DNA of 64,000 nt from Conexibacter sp. CPCC 206217. GTDB taxonomy: Bacteria; Actinomycetota; Thermoleophilia; Solirubrobacterales; Solirubrobacteraceae. The stretch covers positions 868,001 through 932,000 of the forward strand of contig NZ_JAUTDO010000001.1 in the NCBI RefSeq assembly GCF_030646165.1, given 5' to 3'. This document shows, one piece after another, positions 18,628 through 26,917 of the stretch (its first letter is position 1; the number at the start of each line of letters is the position of its first letter). Position numbers and translations under genes: made by a program. Below the pieces are notes generated by a model. That model was not told the origin of the DNA and did not search any database. It saw nothing but the letters and a program-made list of their open reading frames with translations.

Positions 18628-19856
18628 CTGCCCGTCCACATCTTCGTGTAGATGGCCTTGAAGTCGACCGGCACTCTCACCGGGCTGCCCGGCTCACCGA
18701 CGTTCTCTCTGTCGACGTAGGCGAAGCCGCTGCCCTCGTTGGGCAGTCTCTCCGGGTCCTCGCCGGCGAGCAGGCGGTTGACCGTGCTGGCGACGCCCCA
18801 GGACATCATCTCCCACGGCAGCAGCGTCCCCGAGTTGGCGATCTCCATCCCGCCGCTGCGGATCTTGTCGCGGCTCTGCGTCAGGCCGTCGCCGCAGCAG
18901 ACGACCTTGTCTCTGGCGAAGATCGGCCCCGCCAGCGAGGAGGCGAGCACGAAGTCGCTCGCGTAGGCGACCGCGTTGGTGCCCGGATGGGCGTTGAGCG
19001 CGGTCTGGGCGATCTGCGTGCCGGGATTGGGCCATTGCGCGACGTTGAACCCGGCGTTGTTGAGTCTGCAGTCCGGACAGTTCTCCTTCATGAACTCAGT
19101 CCACTTGTCCCAGTATGCGACCCAGAAGACCTGGTCGGCGCCCGAATTGACGTAGGCGACCTCGGGCTTCTCGACGCCCTTCTCTCTCAGCACCGCGAGC
19201 ATCACCCGCGCGTCGCTGACGCCGCGGTCGGCGAACAGTCTCGCGACGTCTGTGGTGCCGCCGTACCGCGGTGAGACGAACAGCGACGGGCCGCCGTCGA
19301 ACGCCGGGTTGTCGCAGTTGAGGCCGAACAGGTCGACGACCGGGATCCCGGCCGCCTTGGCGGCCTGCAGCGCGCTCTTGATCGGCGGGCAGTCGACCGA
19401 CTCGATCACGATCGCGTCGGCCTTGGCGGCGATCGCGGTGCGGATCACCTGGTTCTGAATTGCCGTGCTGCCCTGGGTGTCGGGCGCCTCCACCGTCCAG
19501 CCGAGGATCTTCCCGGCGTCTCTGAAGTAGCGGACGCCGTCGGCACATGCCTCGAACTTGTCGCCACAGCCGACCCACCAGATTCTCTTGCCGCTCACCG
19601 CTCTCGGGCCGGTCGGCGTCGGGCCCTCCAGTCTGGCGGCCGCCTTCGCCTCGGCGAGCGTCTGTGTCGTGCCGCTCGCGGACGTGCCGGTCTGCGACGT
19701 GCTCGCCGGCGACGAGCCCGTGCTCTGGTCCTCAGAGCTGGACGAACCGCAGCCCGCCACCGCCAGCGCCGCGGCGATCACCGCCGCCGCGCTCGCACAG
19801 GACGCCTTGCGGATGAGCCGGCGCGTGATCGCGCGCCGCTCGACATGCCTCTCCAT
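18624..19856 (-). CDS. Sugar-binding lipoprotein of ABC importer
   Basis: Periplasmic-binding-protein-like lipoprotein of 410 aa. A signal sequence ends in the lipobox ALAVAGCGSS (Cys about 36), followed by a serine/threonine-rich linker and a type I binding fold (KRIWWVGCGDKFEACADGVRYF, AIVIESVDCPPIKSALQAAKAAGIPVV). It has an unusual number of cysteines, which could pair outside the cell. Translation starts behind a strong GAGGAGGAGAG ribosome site. It is the first gene of the operon, under a promoter with a FadR-type operator in the spacer. Arginine is mostly AGA. Confidence 0.88.
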   Translation of the reverse strand: MERHVERRAITRRLIRKASCASAAAVIAAALAVAGCGSSSSEDQSTGSSPASTSQTGTSASGTTQTLAEAKAAARLEGPTPTGPRAVSGKRIWWVGCGDKFEACADGVRYFRDAGKILGWTVEAPDTQGSTAIQNQVIRTAIAAKADAIVIESVDCPPIKSALQAAKAAGIPVVDLFGLNCDNPAFDGGPSLFVSPRYGGTTDVARLFADRGVSDARVMLAVLREKGVEKPEVAYVNSGADQVFWVAYWDKWTEFMKENCPDCRLNNAGFNVAQWPNPGTQIAQTALNAHPGTNAVAYASDFVLASSLAGPIFARDKVVCCGDGLTQSRDKIRSGGMEIANSGTLLPWEMMSWGVASTVNRLLAGEDPERLPNEGSGFAYVDRENVGEPGSPVRVPVDFKAIYTKMWTGR

Positions 19857-19894
19857 GCTGCTCTCCTCCTCGACAGCCTTACGTTGCGTTTTTC

Positions 19895-19924
19895 ACGCTA
19901 TCTGTTTGTCTGAGTAACTGTCAA
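19895..19924 (-). promoter_or_regulatory. Promoter with FadR-type operator for the 18.6-19.9 kb importer operon
   Basis: On the minus strand TTGACA (19919-19924) and TAGCGT (19895-19900) are separated by 18 bases. Bases 19906-19916 (TTGTCTGAGTA on the plus strand) fit the FadR-subfamily pattern TNGTNNNACNA with one change and fill the spacer. A repressor bound here would block polymerase. The FadR-type gene at 20184 is the obvious candidate. Confidence 0.6.
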
Positions 19925-20095
19925 GCAGATCATCTGACAGCCGCGAGGGCACGCCGGGCCAGCGGCCGAAAAGACGGCTCATCCCCTGCAAATGGCGGGT
20001 TTCTCAGGCGACGTCGAGACGAGGCGCTGTCGCCGCAGGCGCCAACAGGACCGCCACATGGGGCCGTGCAGTCAGCTATTCGCCTCTCGGAGCAG

Positions 20096-20121
20096 CCCGG
20101 CGGCCGCGGAAGGCCGCCGGG
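20096..20121. terminator. GC-rich hairpin downstream of the FadR-type gene
   Basis: A perfect 10-bp stem (CCCGGCGGCC / GGCCGCCGGG) with a 6-base loop lies 63 bp past the stop of the regulator at 20184. No T-run follows on either side, so it may terminate, or stabilise RNA ends. The rest of 19925-20095 shows no gene. Confidence 0.4.
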
Positions 20122-20148
20122 CGGTCGCGGGCGGTCGCGGGCGGTCGC
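20119..20148. repeat. Three tandem copies of a 10-mer
   Basis: GGGCGGTCGC is repeated perfectly three times (20119-20128, 20129-20138, 20139-20148), overlapping the end of the hairpin. It lies in noncoding DNA behind the regulator and is possibly slippage-derived. Confidence 0.7.
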
Positions 20149-20183
20149 CGGCGCCCCGCGGCGGCGGCGCGGCGACCGTCGCG

Positions 20184-20900
20184 CTAGGCGACGGTCTGCG
20201 CGAGCTCGTGCGGGATGATCGAGTCGATCCAGTCCATGTGCTCGGCCATCGCTCTGTGCGCGCCGAGCGGATCCTGCGCCTCGATCGCCGCGAGGATCTT
20301 CCGATGCTGCTGCAGCGCCTCGTCGGCAACCAGATAGGTCTGCTGCAGGCTGCGCGACAGCGCGTCACGCAGTCCGGTCACCACCGCCTCCATCGCGCGG
20401 TTGCCGCTCGCCTCCGCGATCACGCTGTGGAACTCCAGGTCCGCCTCCATCGTGCGCTCGCGCGAGCTGCCGAGCCCCAGCCGCATCTCGTCGAGCGCGG
20501 CGTGCATCCGCCCCAGCAGCTCCGGGGAGCGCCGCACGGCTGCCAGTCGCGCCGTCTCGCACTCGACCAGCCTTCGCATCGCGCCGAGCTCGCGGAGGTC
20601 GGCCATCCCCAGCGTCAGCAGCAGCTGCAGCGGGCGGCTGAGCGCGCGGCTCAGCTCGCCCACCACGAACTGGCCGGTCGCCCGGCCCTGTCTGATGACG
20701 CCGACCGACTCGAGCATCCGCAGACCCTCGCGCACGGAGGAGCGCCCGACGCCATAGCGCTCGGCCAGCTCTCTCTCGGTCGCGACGAAATCGCCCGACG
20801 CGAGGCGATGCTCCGCGATCTCCAGCAGCAGTCTCTCGGCAACGAGCTCGTACGTGTTGGCCCGGGCGATCCTTTCGCTCATCGTTTCCTTCTCTGCCAT
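20184..20900 (-). CDS. FadR-subfamily GntR transcription regulator
   Basis: Repressor-type regulator of 238 aa. The winged helix (about 10-75) reads YELVAERLLLEIAEHRLASGDFV, ERELAERYGVGRSSVREGLRML and IRQGRATGQFVV. The FCD domain has EADLEFHSVIAEASGNRAM with the Asp/His metal pattern and a final EAQDPLGAHRAMAEHMDWI. ATG 20900 is used; ATG 20882 and an upstream extension are possible. Its position between two target transcription units, and three related operators at 19906, 21797 and 22780, suggest it governs the importer operon, the SDR and the LLM gene. The effector is probably a sugar acid, which is inference. Confidence 0.87.
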   Translation of the reverse strand: MAEKETMSERIARANTYELVAERLLLEIAEHRLASGDFVATERELAERYGVGRSSVREGLRMLESVGVIRQGRATGQFVVGELSRALSRPLQLLLTLGMADLRELGAMRRLVECETARLAAVRRSPELLGRMHAALDEMRLGLGSSRERTMEADLEFHSVIAEASGNRAMEAVVTGLRDALSRSLQQTYLVADEALQQHRKILAAIEAQDPLGAHRAMAEHMDWIDSIIPHELAQTVA

Positions 20901-20994
20901 GACATCGCGGCGTCGTCGACGTGTAGCTAGCGAGAGTATCGATCCACCCCGGCGCATCCCTCACCAGTGAGAGCCGGCGATCAGGCGGCGGCGC

Positions 20995-21744
20995 TCATGC
21001 CCGCACCCAGCCCCCGTCGACGACCAGCGTCTGCCCGGTGATGAACGCGGAGTCGTCCGATGTCAAGAACGACAGCGCGCCGACCAGGTCGGCCGGAAGC
21101 TCCGGCCGCTTGATCGCCTGCTGCTGGGAGATCTGCCCGAAGAAGTCCTTCGACGCCTGGACCCCGGACTCGGTCGTCTTCGTGCGCACGACGCTCGGCG
21201 CGATCGCGTTCACCGTCACGCCGTCCTCGCCGACCTCCTCGGCGAGACACCGCGTGAAGCCGATGATCCCGCCCTTGCTCGCGGTGTAGTGCGTGAAGCC
21301 CGGGAAGCCGGTGTGGAACGTCGTCGAGGCGACGCTCACGATGCGCCCGTATCTGCGCTCGATCATCCCCGGCACGAACGCCTTGCCGAGGTGGAACAAC
21401 GAGTCCAGGTTCGTCGTCAGGACTCGGCGCCACTCCTCGAAGTCGAGCTCGACGAACGGCGTGTTCGGGTAGATGCCGGCCGAGTGGACGAGAATGTCGA
21501 CGGAGCCGAGCTCCTCGCCGATGCGCGCGGCAGCCGCGGCGACGGCCTCGGGCGAGGTGATGTCCGTCTCGATCGCCGTCGCGTCTCCGCCTGCGGCGCG
21601 ACACAGCTCCTCGGTCTCCGCCCCGCCGGCGATGTCGAGGATCGCCACGCGCGCACCGTCCTGCGCCAGCCGCTCGCAGAATGCCTGGCCGATTCCGTTC
21701 GAGCCGCCGGTGACGACGGCGAGCTTGCCTTGCTTGCCCAACAT
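20995..21744 (-). CDS. SDR-family oxidoreductase
   Basis: Short-chain dehydrogenase of 249 aa: VVTGGSNGIGQAFCERL, ILVHSAGIYPNTPFVELD, IVSVASTTFHTGFPGFTHYTASKGG (Ser-Tyr-Lys) and IAPSVVRTKTTES. ATG 21744 follows a GGAGGAGAG ribosome site. A palindromic FadR-type operator lies 53 bp upstream, so it is probably induced together with the 10-gene importer operon, which already holds two SDRs. Confidence 0.88.
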   Translation of the reverse strand: MLGKQGKLAVVTGGSNGIGQAFCERLAQDGARVAILDIAGGAETEELCRAAGGDATAIETDITSPEAVAAAAARIGEELGSVDILVHSAGIYPNTPFVELDFEEWRRVLTTNLDSLFHLGKAFVPGMIERRYGRIVSVASTTFHTGFPGFTHYTASKGGIIGFTRCLAEEVGEDGVTVNAIAPSVVRTKTTESGVQASKDFFGQISQQQAIKRPELPADLVGALSFLTSDDSAFITGQTLVVDGGWVRA

Positions 21745-21796
21745 CTCTCTCCTCCAGTCGCCCTCTCGACCACCAACGGCAAGAGCGCTTATCTGT

Positions 21797-21807
21797 TTGT
21801 CAGACAA
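21797..21807. promoter_or_regulatory. FadR-type operator upstream of the SDR gene
   Basis: TTGTCAGACAA matches TNGTNNNACNA exactly and is an 11-bp near-perfect palindrome. The flanking ATCTGT (21791-21796) is shared with the sites at 19906 and 22780. A TTGACA on the minus strand (21819-21824) sits next to it. Confidence 0.6.
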
Positions 21808-21859
21808 GATAGGCGGTCTGTCAAGCTGGGCACCCGATGCGGGGTCGCAGCTCGCGCCG

Positions 21860-22696
21860 TCAAGCCTCGCCGTTGAGCTCGGCGACCGCCGCGCCGAACC
21901 GGTCCAGCTCCCGCTCGATCTGGCCGCGATCGGCCGACGGAACCCAATGGATGGCCCGCTCGACGCCCGCTGCGCGCAGGCGCTCCAGCGCGGCCGCGTC
22001 GGCCGGCGCATCCATCGCGTACACCGGGATGCGCCGCCCGGCCGCCTCGGCGCGGGCACGCAGCTCCGCGATCCGGGGCAGCTCGTCGATCGCGTTGTTG
22101 GGAAACCACACGTCGCCGAACGCAAGCACGCGATCGAGCACCGTCGGCCCGTTGCCGCCGACGAGGATCGGCGGGTGCGGACGCTGGACCGGCTTGGGCC
22201 AGGAGAGGATCCGCTCGAAGCTCACGTACTCGCCCTGGTAGCTGGCCTCCTCCGCGCTCCAGATCTCCTTCATCGCCTCCACCTTCTCCCGCAGGACCGC
22301 CATCCGCACGCGAGCGTCGAGACCGTGATTGGCCATCTCCTCGCGGTTCCAGCCGGCGCCGACGCCCAGCTCCATCCGGCCGCCCGAGAGGTGGTCGACG
22401 CTGGCGACCTGCTTGGCGGTGATGATCGGATCGCGCTGGGCGACCAGGCAGATCCCGCTGCCGACACGCAGCCGGGAGGTCGCCTGCGCCGCGGCGGTGA
22501 GCGCCACGAAGAGGTCGTACGTATGCAGGTACTTGCGAGCCAGAGGTCTTCCGTCCGGTGCGACGGTGCTGCCTGCCGGGATGTGGGTGTGCTCCGCGAA
22601 GTGCAGCGCGACATGCCCGCGCTCCTCCACGAGCGCGGCGAGCACGCCGGGTCCGGTTGCCTCGTGACTCGCGAAGTAGCTGATCGCTGTTTCCAT
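21860..22696 (-). CDS. LLM-class F420/flavin-dependent oxidoreductase
   Basis: Luciferase-like TIM-barrel enzyme of 278 aa: ETAISYFASHEATGPG, FVALTAAAQATSRLRVGSGI, DPIITAKQVASVDHLSGGRMELGVGAGWNREEM and RPHPPILVGGNGP. This pattern is typical of F420-dependent LLM oxidoreductases in actinobacteria. ATG 22696 begins the barrel strand; the region upstream carries a FadR-type operator. It is separated from the MFS gene by 139 bp and is probably its own unit. Substrate unknown. Confidence 0.87.
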   Translation of the reverse strand: METAISYFASHEATGPGVLAALVEERGHVALHFAEHTHIPAGSTVAPDGRPLARKYLHTYDLFVALTAAAQATSRLRVGSGICLVAQRDPIITAKQVASVDHLSGGRMELGVGAGWNREEMANHGLDARVRMAVLREKVEAMKEIWSAEEASYQGEYVSFERILSWPKPVQRPHPPILVGGNGPTVLDRVLAFGDVWFPNNAIDELPRIAELRARAEAAGRRIPVYAMDAPADAAALERLRAAGVERAIHWVPSADRGQIERELDRFGAAVAELNGEA

Positions 22697-22779
22697 TCGG
22701 ACCTCGATGCTTCGAGCTCGCGCGGCGGCTTGATGGCGAAACGGCACCTTGGCGGCCGATTCAGCGCACGCTGATCTGT

Positions 22780-22790
22780 TTCTCAGACAA
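22780..22790. promoter_or_regulatory. FadR-type operator upstream of the LLM gene
   Basis: TTCTCAGACAA differs from the 21797 site by one base and has the same ATCTG sequence in front. It lies about 85 bp upstream of the LLM start, in the gap to the MFS gene, with no other gene in 22697-22835. Confidence 0.5.
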
Positions 22791-22835
22791 TATGCTTCCG
22801 CCCAAGCATGAGCAAGGACGATCCGCTCCCACCAC

Positions 22836-24164
22836 TCAGCGCCGTACGGCTCCAACGCCCTGGTCGTCGGCCGTCGCGGCGACCGACATGCTCCTGGCCG
22901 CGTCGGGGCGACGGTGCAGCAGGTTGATGACGATCCCCAGCAGCGCGGTGAGCACGACCATCGCCATCACGATCAGGTGCAGTTGGGTGGCGTACGTGCC
23001 GCCGTGGCCGGGGGCTCCGGCGGCCACCGCGGCGGCGGTCGGTGCGGCCAGGTGGCTTCGCAGCAAGGCCGCGAGGACGGCGGCGTAGGCGCCGACGACG
23101 ACGGCCTCGCTGCCCAGCCGCATGAAGTTCAGGACCCCCGCGGCCGTGCCGCTGCGATCGGGCGGCACGGCGGTGAGCGCCTCGCCGTCGACCAGGCCGA
23201 TCGGGAGGCCGAATCCGAACCCGAGCAGGATCATCGGCACGACCAGCGCCCACAGCGTCGTCTGCGGTGCGAACAGCAGCAGGCCGACGTCGCCGAGGCA
23301 GAGGAGGATCAGGGCGGCGTTGATCACCGTCATCGCCCCGATCTTCGGGATGCGCGCGATCAGGACCGACGCGATGATCGGGCCGGCGAGCACGGGCACT
23401 GTCATCGGCAGCATGACCAGGCCCGCGGTGCCGGCCGACATGCCGTGCACGGCGCTGAGCGCGACCGGCAGGTAGCTCAGCACGGTGACGTAGCCGACCG
23501 CGCAGGCGACCGGGACCAGGACGATCGCCAGGAACCGCCTGTTGCGCAACAGCGAGAAGTCGACCGCCTTGCGATCCGGGTCGGGCACGATCTCGACGTC
23601 CGGCACGAGCCGGTGGCCCAGCAGCGCGACCGCCGGCACGAGGCCGACGAGGCCGAAGACCCCGCGCCAGCCGACCAGCGCGACGAGTCCGCCGGAGATC
23701 GTCGGTCCCAGCGCGAGCCCGAGGCCGAGCGTGGCGCCGAACAGCGCGAACGCGCGGTTGCGGGCGGCGCCGGTGAACGTGTTGGACAGCAGCGCGGACG
23801 CACCCGTCGCGATCGCCGATCCGCCGGCGCCGGCGAGGACTCGGGCGACGTCGAGCATCAACAGGGTGCTCGCGACGGCGCTCAGGATCGACGCCGCGAG
23901 CATGATCACCAGTCCCAGCAGGAACGTCGTGCGATAGCCGACGTGATCGGAGGCGACGCCCCAGACGAGCACGAAGAGGGCGAAGGCGACGTTGAAGCCG
24001 TTGATCACCCACTGCAGCGCGGTCGCCGAGTCGCCGAGGTCGTCGGAGATCGCCGGGAGCGCGATCGCGGTGCCCGAGATGCTGATCGGCATCACGAACA
24101 CCGCCAGCAAGGCCACCGCGAGGAACAGCCGCTGCCGGCGGACCGCGTCGTCCGACGCGCTCAC
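22836..24164 (-). CDS. MFS drug-type exporter
   Basis: Major facilitator transporter of 442 aa with about 12-14 membrane helices. It contains PISISGTAIALPAISDDLG and ALQWVINGFNVAFALFVLVWG (DHA-type motif D1 region), SDHVGYRTTFLLGLVIMLAAS (motif A) and GLGLALGPTISGGLVALVGWR (motif C, antiporter signature). A GTG start at 24164 overlaps the stop of the oxidoreductase gene (GTGA). The long upstream read-through in this frame is antisense noise. It is under the divergent TetR and is likely a TetR-controlled efflux pump of unknown substrate. Confidence 0.88.
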   Translation of the reverse strand: MSASDDAVRRQRLFLAVALLAVFVMPISISGTAIALPAISDDLGDSATALQWVINGFNVAFALFVLVWGVASDHVGYRTTFLLGLVIMLAASILSAVASTLLMLDVARVLAGAGGSAIATGASALLSNTFTGAARNRAFALFGATLGLGLALGPTISGGLVALVGWRGVFGLVGLVPAVALLGHRLVPDVEIVPDPDRKAVDFSLLRNRRFLAIVLVPVACAVGYVTVLSYLPVALSAVHGMSAGTAGLVMLPMTVPVLAGPIIASVLIARIPKIGAMTVINAALILLCLGDVGLLLFAPQTTLWALVVPMILLGFGFGLPIGLVDGEALTAVPPDRSGTAAGVLNFMRLGSEAVVVGAYAAVLAALLRSHLAAPTAAAVAAGAPGHGGTYATQLHLIVMAMVVLTALLGIVINLLHRRPDAARSMSVAATADDQGVGAVRR

Positions 24165-25123
24165 TGATCCGGCATCAGGTCGACCAGCACGGTTCCGCTG
24201 CCGTCCGTTCGGCGCAGGCGCTCGAGCGCCGGGCCGAGCGTGTCGAGCGTGAACCGCTGCGCGACGCGGAACAACTCGGGGCGGGTGCGGGCCAGCACCT
24301 CGACGCGTGCGACGTCCGCGGCGCGGTCGCCTGCCGCGACCGCTTCGAGCCAGCGGCTGACGCTGACGCCCTCCAGGCGCAGCTCGGTCGGCAGCAGCTC
24401 GGACGCGCGCATCCCGACCGGCTCGCCGGACAGGTCGCCCCACTGCAGGACTGACCCTCCGCGCGCGAGAAAGGCCCACAGCGCGTGGCCGTCGGGGCCG
24501 CCGTGGGCGTCGGCGACGGCAGCCGCGGCACGGCCGTCGAGGATCCGCGCGAGCTCCGCGCGCCAGCCCGCGTCGCTGGTCGCGACCGCCGGCACGCCGA
24601 AGCCGGCGGCGACGCGCTCCGCCGACGCGACCCTGCGCACGACGGCGACGACGTCGTAGCCGCGGTCCTGCGCGTCGGCGAGAAGGATGCGTCCCAGGGC
24701 CGAGGCGGCGCCCGAGACGATCAGCGGGCCGTCGTCGCCCGTCCGCGCCGTTGTGCGCTCGAACGCTCGCAGCACCATCTGGGCCGTCAGCGCGTTGACG
24801 TACAGCTGCGCGGCGACGTCGTCGGGGACCTCGTCGGAGACGGCGAAGACCCGCTCGGGCGTCAGCGCGATCCGCTCGCGCACGACGCCCCAGGCGGGGA
24901 ACGTCCCGACGCGGTCGCCGGGCGCGAGGGGGCTGTCGGCCGGCGCGTGCTCCACGATGCCGACCGCTTCGCTGCCGAGCGGCCGCTCGCCCGCCCCGAG
25001 CAGATTGCCGAGGTGCAGCGCCGCGCGCCGCACCCGCACCGTCACGAGGTCAGATGCTGGTTCGGGATCGTCGACGTCACGCACGAACGGGACGCCGGAG
25101 GGATCCAGGAAAGCGGCCTTCAT
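24161..25123 (-). CDS. MDR-family (quinone oxidoreductase-like) protein
   Basis: Medium-chain dehydrogenase/reductase of 320 aa without the structural or catalytic zinc cysteines: MKAAFLDPSGVPFVRD, GSEAVGIVEHAP, PGDRVGTFPAWGVVRERI and the cofactor region LIVSGAASALGRILLADA (AxxGxxG-like). It resembles quinone or enoyl reductases. First gene of a two-gene unit with the MFS exporter, divergent from tetR, which suggests detoxification of the compound that is also pumped out. Confidence 0.83.
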   Translation of the reverse strand: MKAAFLDPSGVPFVRDVDDPEPASDLVTVRVRRAALHLGNLLGAGERPLGSEAVGIVEHAPADSPLAPGDRVGTFPAWGVVRERIALTPERVFAVSDEVPDDVAAQLYVNALTAQMVLRAFERTTARTGDDGPLIVSGAASALGRILLADAQDRGYDVVAVVRRVASAERVAAGFGVPAVATSDAGWRAELARILDGRAAAAVADAHGGPDGHALWAFLARGGSVLQWGDLSGEPVGMRASELLPTELRLEGVSVSRWLEAVAAGDRAADVARVEVLARTRPELFRVAQRFTLDTLGPALERLRRTDGSGTVLVDLMPDQ

Positions 25124-25220
25124 ATCGCAACGTGGTCGTCAGGTAACAGGTCGATCATGCGTGCCTCCAAGCACTTGGCCCCGCCGAGGGGCTGGGGTAC
25201 CGCAACCGTAGCAATGTTAT

Positions 25221-25230
25221 TGGTCGACCA
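25221..25230. promoter_or_regulatory. Palindromic TetR operator candidate
   Basis: TGGTCGACCA is a perfect 10-bp palindrome in the divergent region, 26 bp before the tetR start and 13 bp before its -10 box. It is placed to control tetR and the oxidoreductase/exporter pair. Confidence 0.55.
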
Positions 25231-25243
25231 TTCACAAATACGC

Positions 25244-25249
25244 TAGGCT
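25244..25249 (+). promoter_or_regulatory. -10 hexamer of tetR (leaderless)
   Basis: TAGGCT lies 7 bases before the ATG at 25257, with no ribosome site between. Confidence 0.45.
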
Positions 25250-25256
25250 CTCGTTC

Positions 25257-25859
25257 ATGGCACGCCCCCGAACCTTTGACGAAGCCGACGTGGTCGTCAC
25301 CGCGCGCGAGCTGTTCTGGCAGCGCGGCTTCGACGGCGCCAGCATGAGCGACCTCTGCGAGGCGACCGGCGTCGCCTCGCAAAGCCTGTACCGCGTCTTC
25401 GGCAGCAAGCACGGGCTGTTCGTCCGCACGCTCGAGGACTACTGCGACCGCCAGCTGGCCGGCCTCGCACGCGCGCAGGGCGCCGATCGCCCCCCGTGGG
25501 AGTGGTTGATGGCGGCGGTCACCTTCGAGGACGGCGGGCGCGTCGACCTCGGACCGGACGGCTGCTTCCTCTCCTCGTCGAGCACCGCTCGCTCGCGCAT
25601 CGACGCCGACGTCCGCGCCGCCGCGCAGCGCACCTACGAGCGCATCCGCGAGCTGTTCGCTGTCATGCTCGAGCGCGCTCGCGCGGCCGGCGACGTGCGT
25701 GCCGACATCGATGTCGACGACGCGGCGATGGCGCTGCTGACCGCGATGCAGGGGATCGAGTTCCTGCGCAAGTCCGGCATCCAGGAGGAGCGCTTCGAGC
25801 AGGCCAAGCGCTCCACCGTCGCGATGCTCACCGCCGCGTACGCCGGCGCGACCGCATGA
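25257..25859 (+). CDS. TetR-family repressor
   Basis: Regulator of 200 aa. The N-terminal TetR helix-turn-helix is clear: ARPRTFDEADVVVTARELFWQRGF, GASMSDLCEATGVASQSLYRVFGSKHGLF. The C-terminal ligand domain is of the TetR_C type seen in AcrR/YcdC-like proteins (DGCFLSSSSTARSRIDADVR). It is divergent from the oxidoreductase/MFS pair. The last 32 bp overlap the convergent hydrolase gene. Confidence 0.9.
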   Translation: MARPRTFDEADVVVTARELFWQRGFDGASMSDLCEATGVASQSLYRVFGSKHGLFVRTLEDYCDRQLAGLARAQGADRPPWEWLMAAVTFEDGGRVDLGPDGCFLSSSSTARSRIDADVRAAAQRTYERIRELFAVMLERARAAGDVRADIDVDDAAMALLTAMQGIEFLRKSGIQEERFEQAKRSTVAMLTAAYAGATA

Positions 25860-26913
25860 GCGCCGCGCCGGCCGGCGCGGGCTGCGCCCACAGTCCGCCG
25901 AGGCCTTCGGGGCCACGGGCGATGCGCGCCGCGTCGGCGTCTTCCACCTCGGCGAGCGTCGGCGGCGACCACGCCGGCTGACGGTCCTTGTCGACCACCA
26001 TCGCGCGGATCCCCTCCGCGAAGTCGGCCGTGCCCAGCAGCCCGCACGAGGTCCGCAGCTCGGCTTCGAGGCATGCCTCCAGCGTTCTCAGCCCGGCCGC
26101 GCGGCGAAGTGCGGCAAGCGTCACCTTGACGGAGGTCGGCGAGGCCGCGGAGAGCGCGGCGAGCGGCTCCTCCCTTCCCGCGACCAGCAGGCGCGCCGCG
26201 ATCTGCTCGGCGTCGTCGCCGGCGTAGCAGGCGTCGATCGCCTCGCGCTCGGAGGCGAGCGCCGCCGCGGGCGGCGGCCCGCTGCGCTGCGTGGCCGCGT
26301 CGATCGCCGCGGCCGGGTCGCCGTCGCGCAGGTCGGCGACCAGCTGCTCCAGCTCGGCGGCGGCGACAAAGCGGTCGGCGAAGCCGCACGCGAGCGCGTC
26401 CCCGGCGCCGATCCGCGCAGCCGTCAGGCCGATGTGGGTGCCGAGCTGCCCCGGCGCGCGCGACAGCAGGAACGTGCCGCCGACGTCGGGCGCGAAGCCG
26501 ATCATCGTCTCCGGCATCGCCCATGTCAGCCGCTCGGTCGCGACGCGGTGGCGGGCGTGGCCGCTGAGGCCGACGCCGCCGCCCATCACGACGCCGTCCA
26601 TCAGCACGACGACGGGCTTGGATGACGCCGCGATGCGCGCGTTGAGGTGGTACTCCTCGCGCCAGAAGCGCTCCGCGAAGCCGTCGCCGTCGAGCGCTGA
26701 CCGGCGCAGCGCGACGATGTCGCCGCCGGCGCAGAAGCCGCGCTCGCCGGCGCCGTCCAGCAGCACCGCGCGCACGCGCGGGTCCCGCTCCCAGCCGGCC
26801 AGCGCCGCGTCGATCGCGCGCACCATCGGCAGCGTCAGCGCGTTGATCGCGCGCGGGCGGTTGAGCGTGATGCGGCCGAGCGCGCCCTCGACGCCGACGA
26901 TGACCTCGTCCAT
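25828..26913 (-). CDS. Enoyl-CoA hydratase family, 3-hydroxyisobutyryl-CoA hydrolase type
   Basis: Crotonase-fold enzyme of 361 aa with the HIBYL-CoA hydrolase pattern: RFCAGG-type GFCAGGDIVALRRS, EEYHLNARIAASSKPVVVLMDG, VVMGGGVGLSGHARHRVATE, MPETMIGFAPDVGGTFLLSR and LGTHIGLTAARIGAGDA. The C-terminal region (TSVKVTLAALRRAAGLRTLEACL and FAEGIRAMVVDKDRQPAWSP) is longer than in simple hydratases and typical of this branch. It ends 4 bp behind mmsA, fitting valine degradation. A paralogue is at 31662. The C-terminus overlaps tetR convergently by 32 bp. Confidence 0.87.
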   Translation of the reverse strand: MDEVIVGVEGALGRITLNRPRAINALTLPMVRAIDAALAGWERDPRVRAVLLDGAGERGFCAGGDIVALRRSALDGDGFAERFWREEYHLNARIAASSKPVVVLMDGVVMGGGVGLSGHARHRVATERLTWAMPETMIGFAPDVGGTFLLSRAPGQLGTHIGLTAARIGAGDALACGFADRFVAAAELEQLVADLRDGDPAAAIDAATQRSGPPPAAALASEREAIDACYAGDDAEQIAARLLVAGREEPLAALSAASPTSVKVTLAALRRAAGLRTLEACLEAELRTSCGLLGTADFAEGIRAMVVDKDRQPAWSPPTLAEVEDADAARIARGPEGLGGLWAQPAPAGAALMRSRRRTRR

Positions 26914-26917
26914 CCGC

